A DNA stretch of 20,160 nt from assembly GCA_009775705.1 (NCBI GenBank), contig VSQE01000047.1, positions 1 to 20,160 on the forward strand, in the 5' to 3' direction. Below the pieces are notes generated by a model, which did no database searches, was not told the DNA's origin, and saw only the letters and a program-made list of their open reading frames with translations. The position numbers and the translations under genes were made by a program. Origin of the DNA: Prevotellamassilia sp. (GTDB lineage Bacteria; Bacteroidota; Bacteroidia; Bacteroidales; Bacteroidaceae). Shown piece after piece: positions 1 to 6,380 of the stretch; the stretch's first letter is position 1; every line of letters starts with the position of its first letter.

Positions 1-146
1 TTTTTTTTTTAATCGCTTTTTTTATTTTCGACAACCTATCTCAACCTGTTTTTTTTTTTATTTTATTTTTTTTCCCGCTGCCATCCCGTCGCTGGCTTGG
101 CTCCCGTGTTGATGTCGCCGGGACTTTAGGGCGGCTGAAGATAAAT
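1..146. other. T-rich intergenic DNA, no gene seen
   Basis: This stretch has long T homopolymer runs (1-10, around 50-58 and 65-72) and then mixed sequence up to the tRNA terminator. I see no convincing coding frame, RNA gene or promoter. Any weak open frame here runs antisense through the tRNA and lacks recognisable protein features. Confidence 0.6.
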
Positions 147-183
147 AAACAAGGCCGGTTCCTGTATTGGACCGACCTTGTTT
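147..183 (-). terminator. Intrinsic terminator of tRNA-Gln
   Basis: Read on the minus strand, bases 183-169 pair with 162-147 to form a stem of about 15 bp, with one G-U wobble and one bulged base, closed by a 6-nt loop. A U-rich ATTTATC stretch follows. It starts only 5 bases beyond the tRNA 3' end, as expected for a monocistronic tRNA terminator. Confidence 0.75.
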
Positions 184-187
184 CTTG

Positions 188-259
188 TTGGGGTACCCGG
201 ACTCGAACCAGGAAAGACAGGACCAGAATCTGTAGTGTTGCCAATTACACCATACCCCA
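188..259 (-). tRNA. tRNA-Gln (anticodon CUG)
   Basis: The 72-nt minus-strand sequence folds as a complete cloverleaf. The 7-bp acceptor stem is TGGGGTA/TACCCCA, the D stem is GTGT/ACAC, and the anticodon loop TTCTGGT gives CUG. The T arm is CCTGG-TTCGAGT-CCGGG and the discriminator base is A. The U1-A72 first pair and UGGGG start are typical of tRNA-Gln. The pair closing the anticodon loop (31-39) reads A-C rather than a canonical pair, which is slightly unusual. CCA is not encoded, so the tail must be added after transcription. Confidence 0.95.
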
Positions 260-301
260 AACTTTCATTGTGTTCCGAAGACTCCCTCTTCGTTACGGGT
301 G

Positions 302-333
302 CAAAGGAAAGACTTTTTTTTCAGATACGCAAA
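302..333 (-). promoter_or_regulatory. Promoter of tRNA-Gln
   Basis: On the minus strand a TTTG element (333-330) lies 20 bp before TTCCTTTG (309-302). This matches the Bacteroidota -33/-7 pattern TTTG-N19-21-TAnnTTTG except for one base in the -7 TA. Transcription would start near 295, leaving a leader of about 35 nt before the mature tRNA 5' end at 259. Confidence 0.6.
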
Positions 334-443
334 TAAATGGGATTTTTTTTCGCAAAAACATTGTTTTTTTGTTTCTGAGCCGGTAACGGCGGTCTCAGAT
401 TCCCTAAAAATAGAAAAAAACAGGCATATTTCAACAGGCTGGC

Positions 444-474
444 TTTACCAATCGGAGAAATCCTTTTAACTTTG
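444..474 (+). promoter_or_regulatory. Promoter of rsfS-ftsH-cdsA
   Basis: TAACTTTG at 467-474 is an exact Bacteroidota -7 box (TAnnTTTG). A TTTA at 444-447, about 19-20 bp upstream, is a fair -33 element. The predicted start near 481 gives a leader of about 30 nt before the rsfS ATG. No clear Shine-Dalgarno sequence is present. Confidence 0.6.
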
Positions 475-511
475 CACAAAACTGAAACAAGCATTATATT
501 TCTATACATTC

Positions 512-880
512 ATGACAAGTATGGCGCAAAAACCGCTTTTAGTGGAAAAAATCATTGAAGGAATACAGGAAAAGAAGGGCCGCCGCGTGGTGGTGGCCGA
601 TTTGACAGGAATAACATCAGCCCCGGCCGGTTATTTTGTAATCTGCACGTGCGGTTCGCCGCAGCAGGTGGAGGCCGTGGCCGACTCCGTCGAGGAGTTC
701 GCCCGCAAAGGGGCCGGAGAGAAGCCTGCGGCCGTAGCCGGACTGAACAACGCCCTGTGGGTGGCCATGGACTACGGCACGGTGATGGTGCATATATTTG
801 TCCCCGAGGCCCGCGAGCATTACGATCTGGAACACCTCTGGGACGATGCCGCCCTGACCGAAGTGCCGGATCTGGACTGA
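512..880 (+). CDS. rsfS: Ribosomal silencing factor RsfS
   Basis: This 122-residue protein belongs to the RsfS/Iojap/YbeB family, which binds large-subunit protein L14 (uL14) and blocks 30S-50S joining when nutrients are short. The family core is visible: an alpha-beta start with KGRRVVVADL (about 22-31), the YFVICT strand (41-46), and a C-terminal block with W83, DYG at 87-89, VHIF (93-96), R101, Y104 and LEHLW (106-110). Length matches the family. ATG 512 and ATG 521 (codon 4) are both possible starts; 512 is listed, but 521 would also preserve the domain. It leads an operon with ftsH, 45 bp downstream. The rsfS-ftsH-cdsA order is, from memory, common in Bacteroidota. Confidence 0.93.
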   Translation: MTSMAQKPLLVEKIIEGIQEKKGRRVVVADLTGITSAPAGYFVICTCGSPQQVEAVADSVEEFARKGAGEKPAAVAGLNNALWVAMDYGTVMVHIFVPEAREHYDLEHLWDDAALTEVPDLD

Positions 881-925
881 AATCCGGAGGCAACGGAAAA
901 TTAGTTGTAATTTCAAAAAAAGGAA

Positions 926-2911
926 ATGAACGAAGAACCTCAGAAGAAAAATATGCCGAAGTTCAACCTCAATTGGTTGTATCTGGCCATTATCTTAGGG
1001 CTGGGCTTTCTGCTGTTTCAGGGAAACGCAGGCGGCGACAGCTATAACAAGGAAGTGAGCTACACCGAATTCCAGCAGTATGTGGAAAAGGGGTACACGC
1101 GGGACATCACCGTGAACAAGACGGACGAGATGGTGAGAATGGTCATCCTTCCCCAATATGTGCGCGACATTTTCAAGGCCGGAACGGACCGCACGGGCAA
1201 GGCGCCCACCGTCTCGGCCAAATATCCTTCGGCCGACAGGGTGGACAGTTTCCTGGCGGCCCGGAAGTACAAAGGCTCCGTGCGCTATGAGGAGACCAAC
1301 AACTATCTGATTGGTCTGCTGAGCAGCCTGTTGCCCGTTTTCCTGCTCGTAGGACTGTGGTTCTACTTCATGCGTCGCATGGGAGGCGGGGGCGGCAGTT
1401 CGTCCGGCGTCTTCAGTGTGGGCAAGAGCAAGGCCCGTCTGTTTGAGAAAGGTTCCGGGCTTCATGTCACCTTCAAGGATGTGGCCGGACAGGAAGGGGC
1501 CAAGCAGGAAGTGCAGGAAATAGTGGATTTCCTGAAGAATCCGCAGAAATATACCGAGTTGGGCGGAAAGATCCCCAAAGGGGCCCTGCTGGTAGGCCCT
1601 CCGGGAACGGGAAAGACCTTGCTGGCCAAAGCTGTGGCGGGCGAGGCCGATGTTCCTTTCTTCTCGATGTCCGGTTCGGACTTCGTGGAGATGTTCGTCG
1701 GGGTGGGTGCCAGCCGTGTGCGCGATTTGTTCAGCCAGGCCAAGGCCAAGGCGCCGTGCATCATCTTTATCGACGAGATTGACGCCGTGGGCCGTGCGCG
1801 TGGCAAGAATCCCGCGCTGGGCGGCAACGATGAGCGCGAGAACACGCTCAACCAGCTCCTGACGGAGATGGACGGTTTCGGAACCAACTCAGGTGTGATC
1901 ATACTGGCCGCCACCAACCGCGTCGACATTCTGGACAAGGCCCTGTTGCGCGCCGGCCGTTTCGACCGGCAGATCCATGTGGACCTGCCCGAGTTGCAGG
2001 AACGTGTGGCTATCTTCAAGGTACACTTGGCTCCCCTGAAACTGGACGAGGGGTTGGACATTGATTTTCTGGCCCGCCAGACACCGGGCTTCTCGGGCGC
2101 CGACATCGCGAATGTGTGCAATGAGGCGGCCCTGATTGCGGCCCGCCACAACCGCCCCACCGTGGGCAGACAGGATTTTCTGGATGCCGTGGACCGTATC
2201 ATCGGCGGACTGGAGAAGAAGACGAAGGTCATGACTGCGGGAGAGAAGCGCACCATTGCCTTGCATGAGGCCGGCCATGCCGCCGTTTCGTGGATGCTGC
2301 AATATGCCAATCCGTTGGTCAAGGTGACCATCGTCCCGCGCGGACAGGCACTGGGAGCGGCCTGGTATCTGCCCGAGGAACGCAACATCACGACGCGCGA
2401 GCAGATGCTCGACGAGATATGTGCCACGCTGGGCGGCCGTGCCGCGGAAGAACTGTTCGAGGGACACATCTCCTCGGGAGCGCTCAACGATCTGGAGCGG
2501 GTGACGAAGCGGGCCTACGGTATGGTGGCCTATCTCGGCATGAGCGACGAATTGCCCAATCTGTGCTACTACAGCAATCAGGAATATGCCTTCACAAAGC
2601 CTTATTCGGACCGCACGGCAGAGAGGATAGACGAGGAGGTGCGCAAGCTCATCGCCGGTCAGTATGCGCGGGCCAAGAGCATCTTGCTGGAACATGCCGA
2701 GAAACATCAGGAACTGGCAAGGATCCTTTACGAGCGTGAGGTGATCTTCACGGAAGACGTGGAGCAGATCTTCGGCAAGCGTCCTTGGAAGAGCCGCACC
2801 GACGAACTGCTCGAAGCCGAACGCGGCGAGGAGGTAACGGCAGCAGCAGAGGCCGTGGAAGTGCCGTCGGCCGACAGCGAGACACAAACGGAAGGAGGGC
2901 AGCCGGCATGA
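926..2911 (+). CDS. ftsH: ATP-dependent zinc metalloprotease FtsH
   Basis: FtsH is a membrane-anchored AAA+ protease that extracts and degrades membrane and regulatory proteins as a hexamer. An N-terminal membrane segment lies at about 15-32, then a periplasmic domain to about 126, then a second membrane segment at 127-148. The AAA module shows Walker A GPPGTGKT (224-231), Walker B IIFIDEID (279-286) and a second region of homology with arginine fingers near RAGRFDRQ. The peptidase has the zinc motif HEAGH (447-451) and third ligand D522. At 661 residues it is of normal length. A GGGGG linker follows TM2 and the tail is acidic and low complexity. The ATG at 926 follows an A-rich AAAGGAA tract. 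Its stop overlaps the cdsA start, suggesting translational coupling. Confidence 0.97.
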   Translation: MNEEPQKKNMPKFNLNWLYLAIILGLGFLLFQGNAGGDSYNKEVSYTEFQQYVEKGYTRDITVNKTDEMVRMVILPQYVRDIFKAGTDRTGKAPTVSAKYPSADRVDSFLAARKYKGSVRYEETNNYLIGLLSSLLPVFLLVGLWFYFMRRMGGGGGSSSGVFSVGKSKARLFEKGSGLHVTFKDVAGQEGAKQEVQEIVDFLKNPQKYTELGGKIPKGALLVGPPGTGKTLLAKAVAGEADVPFFSMSGSDFVEMFVGVGASRVRDLFSQAKAKAPCIIFIDEIDAVGRARGKNPALGGNDERENTLNQLLTEMDGFGTNSGVIILAATNRVDILDKALLRAGRFDRQIHVDLPELQERVAIFKVHLAPLKLDEGLDIDFLARQTPGFSGADIANVCNEAALIAARHNRPTVGRQDFLDAVDRIIGGLEKKTKVMTAGEKRTIALHEAGHAAVSWMLQYANPLVKVTIVPRGQALGAAWYLPEERNITTREQMLDEICATLGGRAAEELFEGHISSGALNDLERVTKRAYGMVAYLGMSDELPNLCYYSNQEYAFTKPYSDRTAERIDEEVRKLIAGQYARAKSILLEHAEKHQELARILYEREVIFTEDVEQIFGKRPWKSRTDELLEAERGEEVTAAAEAVEVPSADSETQTEGGQPA

Positions 2912-3759
2912 ATAATATGGCGAGACGCGCCCTGACGGGTTTTTTCTTCGTGGCCCTTCTGGTAGGTTGCACGGTGTTGTCAATGCCTACTTTCTTCTTG
3001 CTTTTCGCGGTGGTGGCCGGCGCTACGGTCTGGGAATTCTCAACGAATGTGAACCGCTATGCCGGCGCTTCGGTCAACCGTTTCATCAATGTGGTGGCCG
3101 GCGTCTGTCTGGTGACCACGGTGGGAGGTTATTGTGCCGGACTGACGGGTCCGCGCGACTTTATTCCTTATCTTGCCACTTTGGTGTATCTGCTGGTGAG
3201 CGAGCTGTACCGCCGCCGTCCCGATCCGCTCAAGAACTGGGCCTATGCCTTTGCCTCCCAACTGTATGTGGCCTTGCCTTTTGCTTTGCTTCCGGTGCTG
3301 GCCTTCAGGTATGACGCGATGCAGAACATGGTGCGTTACGAGTGGATTTATCCTTTGTCCGTCTTCATCTTTCTGTGGGTGAACGATACGGGCGCCTATC
3401 TTTTCGGCTGTACGCTGAGCCGCTATTTTCCCGCGCGTCTTTTTGCGCGTGTCTCGCCCGGCAAGTCGTGGGTGGGCAGCATCGGCGGCGCACTGTCGTG
3501 TCTGGCGGCCGGCGCGTTGCTGGGCTGTTTCTGGTCGGACAAGATGACGATGGGGCAGTGGATGGGCCTGAGTCTGACGGTCTGTGTTTTCGGAACCTGG
3601 GGCGATCTGGTGGAGAGCCTTTTCAAACGCCAGCTCGGCATCAAGGACAGCGGCAACATCCTGCCCGGCCACGGCGGCATGCTCGACCGTTTCGACTCCG
3701 CTTTGCTGGCCATTCCGGCGGCAGTATTCTATTTCTATTATTTTGAGTTGCTTTCCTGA
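2908..3759 (+). CDS. cdsA: Phosphatidate cytidylyltransferase CdsA
   Basis: CdsA makes CDP-diacylglycerol from phosphatidate and CTP, the branch point to the major phospholipids. This start gives 283 residues with about seven or eight hydrophobic membrane spans. The family motifs lie in the C-terminal half: WVNDTGAY (157-164), SPGKSWVG (183-190), GDLVESLFKR (232-241), and the signature ending GHGGMLDRFDS (254-264). A longer frame is open from 2785, but it would run through the FtsH tail. The ATG at 2908 overlaps the ftsH stop as ATGA and has a GGAGGG Shine-Dalgarno-like sequence about 10 bp upstream, so it is the better start. ATG 2917 (codon 4) is an alternative. The gene is the last in the operon before a strong terminator. 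Confidence 0.93.
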   Translation: MNNMARRALTGFFFVALLVGCTVLSMPTFFLLFAVVAGATVWEFSTNVNRYAGASVNRFINVVAGVCLVTTVGGYCAGLTGPRDFIPYLATLVYLLVSELYRRRPDPLKNWAYAFASQLYVALPFALLPVLAFRYDAMQNMVRYEWIYPLSVFIFLWVNDTGAYLFGCTLSRYFPARLFARVSPGKSWVGSIGGALSCLAAGALLGCFWSDKMTMGQWMGLSLTVCVFGTWGDLVESLFKRQLGIKDSGNILPGHGGMLDRFDSALLAIPAAVFYFYYFELLS

Positions 3760-3783
3760 TCAGCCCGGACTTTTCCTTTACAG

Positions 3784-3845
3784 AAACCGGAACCTCCGCG
3801 ATGTGTCGGCCGATGGCTTTTTCATCACGGAGGTTCCGGTTTTTT
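3784..3845 (+). terminator. Intrinsic terminator of rsfS-ftsH-cdsA
   Basis: Bases 3784-3798 pair perfectly with 3828-3842 (15 bp). An inner extension adds about 4 bp after one mismatch. The strand then runs into T residues through 3845. It sits 24 bp after the cdsA stop and is oriented for plus-strand transcripts. Confidence 0.85.
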
Positions 3846-3867
3846 CCGGCGGAGCGTCCGTGCCGGA

Positions 3868-3948
3868 TTTTTACATGCCTTGTAAATTTTTTTACACGCC
3901 TTGTAAAAGTTTTTACATGCCTTGTAAAAAAGATTACAAGGCATGAAA
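3868..3948. repeat. Four-unit, 21-bp-period palindromic repeat array
   Basis: The core TTACA-N5-TGTAA occurs at 3871, 3892 and 3913, exactly 21 bp apart. A fourth copy in inverted orientation begins at 3934, again 21 bp on. The spacer reads TGCCT, CGCCT, TGCCT, then AGGCA in the inverted unit. Arm length grows from 6 bp in unit 1 to 7 in unit 2 and 8 in unit 3; unit 4 is imperfect. Units 3 and 4 also pair with each other (3916-3927 with 3934-3945, 12 bp, 6-nt loop). The array lies between two convergent terminators. Its role is unknown. Confidence 0.9.
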
Positions 3949-3955
3949 GAAAATC

Positions 3956-3989
3956 GGTGCCCGGCAGTATTTTTTGTTTGCCGGACACC
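3956..3989 (-). terminator. Intrinsic terminator of padR-pspC
   Basis: On the minus strand, 3989-3979 pairs with 3966-3956 to give an 11-bp GC-rich stem with one U-G wobble. GATTTTCTTTC follows. It begins about 44 bp beyond the pspC stop and faces the cdsA terminator across the repeat array. Confidence 0.7.
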
Positions 3990-4032
3990 AATCATTTTTA
4001 TATAACTGTTTGATTTAATGGGTTCGTGTCGG

Positions 4033-5700
4033 TCAGTTCCCGATGCGCGTCAGTACGAGCTCCATGACGGAGATGCGGTCGGAGTAGCTTGTGCTGTGCG
4101 TGAAGTCCGGGTCGTTCGTGAATCCGTAGCGAAGGGGGCCGCCCGTGTGGTGTAGCGTGTCTGATGCCACGTAGTTCCATTTGCTGCCGGCGGCTATTAC
4201 CGGTTCCCACGAGGCGGAGTCGGTTACCGAGGCAAAGTAGGGATGCCGGCGGGCCTCCTCCCAGGTCATCGAGGAAAGACTGTTGCGATCGTGCAGGAAG
4301 ACGGGGATTTCCGTCAGCAGCGGGGCCTTCTGTCCGCTCGTGGCATAGAGGTAGTGTCCCCGGCTGTTGGCCCTGACAAGTCCCTCGATGATGTAGCGGC
4401 CGGCTTTGGCCGTAGTCTCGCGTTCGAGCCGGTAGGTCATGCGTCCCTTCTTGCTTTCGTCCGGCCAGAGCTGGACGTATTCCCGGAGATAACCGGTCAG
4501 GGGGTTATCTTCGTGGCTGGAAGCGTAAGGCTCACAGTTTTGCAGGGTCACGACGTTCCATCCCTCGCGTTCCATCAGTCGCCAGCTGCTCTTTTCCAGA
4601 TAGATGCCATTGTGCGTATTGTTCCGCCGCTCAATGGTCTGTCTGTTGTGTTCCGCTTTGAAGACGAGGAGGAATCCCGTGGTGACGGCAATGGCCAGAC
4701 AGGCCAGCCAGACAAAGAAAAGCGTGGCGCGCATGTTGCCCGACATACGCTCCGAACTGTTGCGCCGGCTCATCCAGCGGATGCAGGCATAGATGGGGAT
4801 GCACACGCAGAAGACGGCGGCAGCCAGCAGGATCCACAGCAGCCAGGTCAGGCCCGGAATGGTGGTGAGCAACTCGGCATTCTCGTTCAGGAGAATCTCG
4901 GCCAGGAACTGCGTGCCGTGGACGGTGCCGTAAGTGATGCCTGCCAGCCCGAACAGCAGCGGTATGAGCAGGGCGCAGCAGGTGATGAAGAGGCATCCCT
5001 TGAAGCAGAAGCCCAGGATGGAGACGATTGTGCCCAGCAGGCTGCGCGCGCGGCTGCCCACAGCGGTTGCCTCCTCGCGGGCCTTGTTCATGCCGCGGAT
5101 GATCTCGCGGTTCAGTGTGGAGGTGTTCACCGTGCATCCTTGCATCTGTAACCGCTCCTCGGCCGTGCGGGCCTGCGGGACGAAAGCCCAGAATATAAGG
5201 TAGATGATGGCGAAGGTGGAGAATGAGAAGATGCACAGCAGCACCATGCCGATGCGCCAGGGCAGCGGGTCGTGTCCGCCGAAGTAGTGGCACAGTCCCG
5301 ACATCACACCACCCACCATCATGTCCTCGCCGTCTCGGAAGAGCTTGCGGTTCTTCAGGTGGGCGAGGGTTCGTTGCAGGAAGCTTTCGTTGCTGTCCGC
5401 CGGTTCTTCGTCCGGGGCATTTGTCTCATTGCTGTCCTCGCCGCTCATTTCCTCCGGATTGCCGATGCGGTGGATGATTTCCTCCACATGCTCGATGGTG
5501 ACGGCTTCCACGCCCTGCGCTTTCAGTTCGGCCAGCAGTTCGGCCACGCGGTGTTCGATGTCGTCGGCTATTTCCTCGCCGCCTTCTTTCGAGCGGAAAT
5601 AGCTGTGCATGTTGTCCTGATATTTTTTCAGCAGTTCGTAGGCATCTTCGTCGATGGCATAGAGCGTGCCGAACAGATTGATCGTGATATTCTTTTTCAT
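4033..5700 (-). CDS. PspC-domain membrane protein
   Basis: A 555-residue membrane protein of the PspC family, whose founder is part of the phage-shock envelope-stress response. Residues 1-85 form a soluble helical region (the EEIADDIEHRVAELLAELK stretch is at about 42-60). A linker rich in Asp, Glu and Asn follows (86-105). The PspC domain spans about 118-177, with GGVMSGLCHYFG (130-141) and one membrane span (148-174). Further spans fall at about 222-260, 283-307 and 326-347. About 200 residues of soluble, probably extracytoplasmic sequence follow, which I do not recognise. The gene lies 12 bp after padR, so the pair is almost certainly cotranscribed, and the PadR product probably controls it. 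The membrane-stress role is inferred from the family. Confidence 0.85.
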   Translation of the reverse strand: MKKNITINLFGTLYAIDEDAYELLKKYQDNMHSYFRSKEGGEEIADDIEHRVAELLAELKAQGVEAVTIEHVEEIIHRIGNPEEMSGEDSNETNAPDEEPADSNESFLQRTLAHLKNRKLFRDGEDMMVGGVMSGLCHYFGGHDPLPWRIGMVLLCIFSFSTFAIIYLIFWAFVPQARTAEERLQMQGCTVNTSTLNREIIRGMNKAREEATAVGSRARSLLGTIVSILGFCFKGCLFITCCALLIPLLFGLAGITYGTVHGTQFLAEILLNENAELLTTIPGLTWLLWILLAAAVFCVCIPIYACIRWMSRRNSSERMSGNMRATLFFVWLACLAIAVTTGFLLVFKAEHNRQTIERRNNTHNGIYLEKSSWRLMEREGWNVVTLQNCEPYASSHEDNPLTGYLREYVQLWPDESKKGRMTYRLERETTAKAGRYIIEGLVRANSRGHYLYATSGQKAPLLTEIPVFLHDRNSLSSMTWEEARRHPYFASVTDSASWEPVIAAGSKWNYVASDTLHHTGGPLRYGFTNDPDFTHSTSYSDRISVMELVLTRIGN

Positions 5701-5712
5701 GGTGGGGTGATT

Positions 5713-6081
5713 TTAAAGTTGGGGAGTGGATTCGTGAAGCGGAAGGCGCAGGGGGCTCTCCGCTTTGAGCAGGTTTACTGTGCGCGTCAGTTCGTTCCAG
5801 GCGTAGTCCAGTTCCGTGAGAAACAGTTCGCCCTCTTGCGTGAGCGCATAGTATTTGCGGGGCGGTCCCTGTGTGGATTCGCGCCACTCGTAGCTCAGCA
5901 GCCCGTCCTTTTTCAGGCGGGTGAGCAGGGGGTAGAGCGTACCTTCCACGACAATCAGTTCGGCGGCCTTGAGACGGGCGATGATGTCCGTGGCGTAGGA
6001 CGGCTCGCGTCTCAGCAGCAGCAGGACACAGTATTCGAGCATCCCCTTGCGCATTTGCGATTTGGCATTGTCTACGTTCAT
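5713..6081 (-). CDS. PadR-family transcriptional regulator
   Basis: A 122-residue winged-helix regulator. The PadR pattern is clear: a first helix with MRKGMLEYCVLLLL (10-23), the recognition region around YATDIIARLK (29-38), and the VEGTLYPLLTRLKKDGLL segment (46-63). The wing reads GPPRKYYALTQEGE (72-85), with a dimerising helix at the C-terminus. PadR proteins usually act as ligand- or stress-responsive repressors of their own operon. Here the only downstream gene is the PspC-domain gene, 12 bp away, so autoregulation plus control of pspC is the likely job. A dyad at 6120-6140 between promoter and start codon is a good operator candidate. The inducer cannot be told from sequence. Confidence 0.92.
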   Translation of the reverse strand: MNVDNAKSQMRKGMLEYCVLLLLRREPSYATDIIARLKAAELIVVEGTLYPLLTRLKKDGLLSYEWRESTQGPPRKYYALTQEGELFLTELDYAWNELTRTVNLLKAESPLRLPLHESTPQL

Positions 6082-6119
6082 TGCATACTCTTTTCTTGGA
6101 TTTCTTGTGATGGGCCAGC

Positions 6120-6140
6120 ATGTACAACGGCCGTATGTAC
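6120..6140. promoter_or_regulatory. Candidate PadR operator dyad
   Basis: The 21-bp segment contains the perfect 8-bp palindrome ACGGCCGT flanked by GTAC on both sides. The right flank is offset by one extra base. The motif ATGTAC occurs at both ends. It lies about 5-25 bp downstream of the predicted padR transcription start, where a repressor would block transcription. Assignment to PadR is inferred from position. Confidence 0.45.
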
Positions 6141-6151
6141 GCTGACCTGTG

Positions 6152-6182
6152 CAAAAGTAGGTATAATTCTAATACTATGTAA
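6152..6182 (-). promoter_or_regulatory. Promoter of padR-pspC
   Basis: Minus-strand TACTTTTG (6159-6152) matches the -7 box TAnnTTTG. A weak TTAC (6182-6179) lies 19 bp upstream at the -33 position. The predicted start is near 6145, giving an untranslated leader of about 64 nt that contains the dyad at 6120-6140. Confidence 0.55.
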
Positions 6183-6283
6183 TGCAAGGTACTGTAAAAA
6201 TTTAATATTTAACTTTTGTTTAGTTTTTGTGTCCTGTAAATTACGGTTCCTTCGGGATGCGGGGGATTTTCCGGAGGGAGACG

Positions 6284-6313
6284 GTTCAGTACCGGAAAAA
6301 AGTGTTACCTTTG
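6284..6313 (+). promoter_or_regulatory. Promoter of the phosphoesterase fusion gene
   Basis: TACCTTTG at 6306-6313 matches the Bacteroidota -7 box. The upstream -33 element is poor; the nearest candidate is GTTC around 6284. The implied leader is about 60 nt to the ATG at 6381. Confidence 0.45.
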
Positions 6314-6380
6314 TTCTGCGTTCCGCGAAACGCAAAACCTTAACTGTTCATATCTTATTATAAAACACAAATCTGAGAAG

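Noticed and set aside
1..80. T homopolymer runs as a phase-variable tract
   Set aside because: No gene or promoter with suitable spacing depends on them in the visible sequence.
1462..2487. Long open frame antisense to ftsH
   Set aside because: It is the reverse-strand shadow of a strongly conserved gene in GC-rich DNA, has no family resemblance, and lacks a promoter.
3868..3948. CRISPR array
   Set aside because: Units are about 15-17 bp, palindromic, with spacers of only a few T or A bases, and the last is inverted; no cas genes are nearby.
3801..4013. Open frames with a 7-residue repeat across the repeat array, on both strands
   Set aside because: The 21-bp period keeps any frame open by arithmetic. 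They overlap both terminators and lack translation signals.
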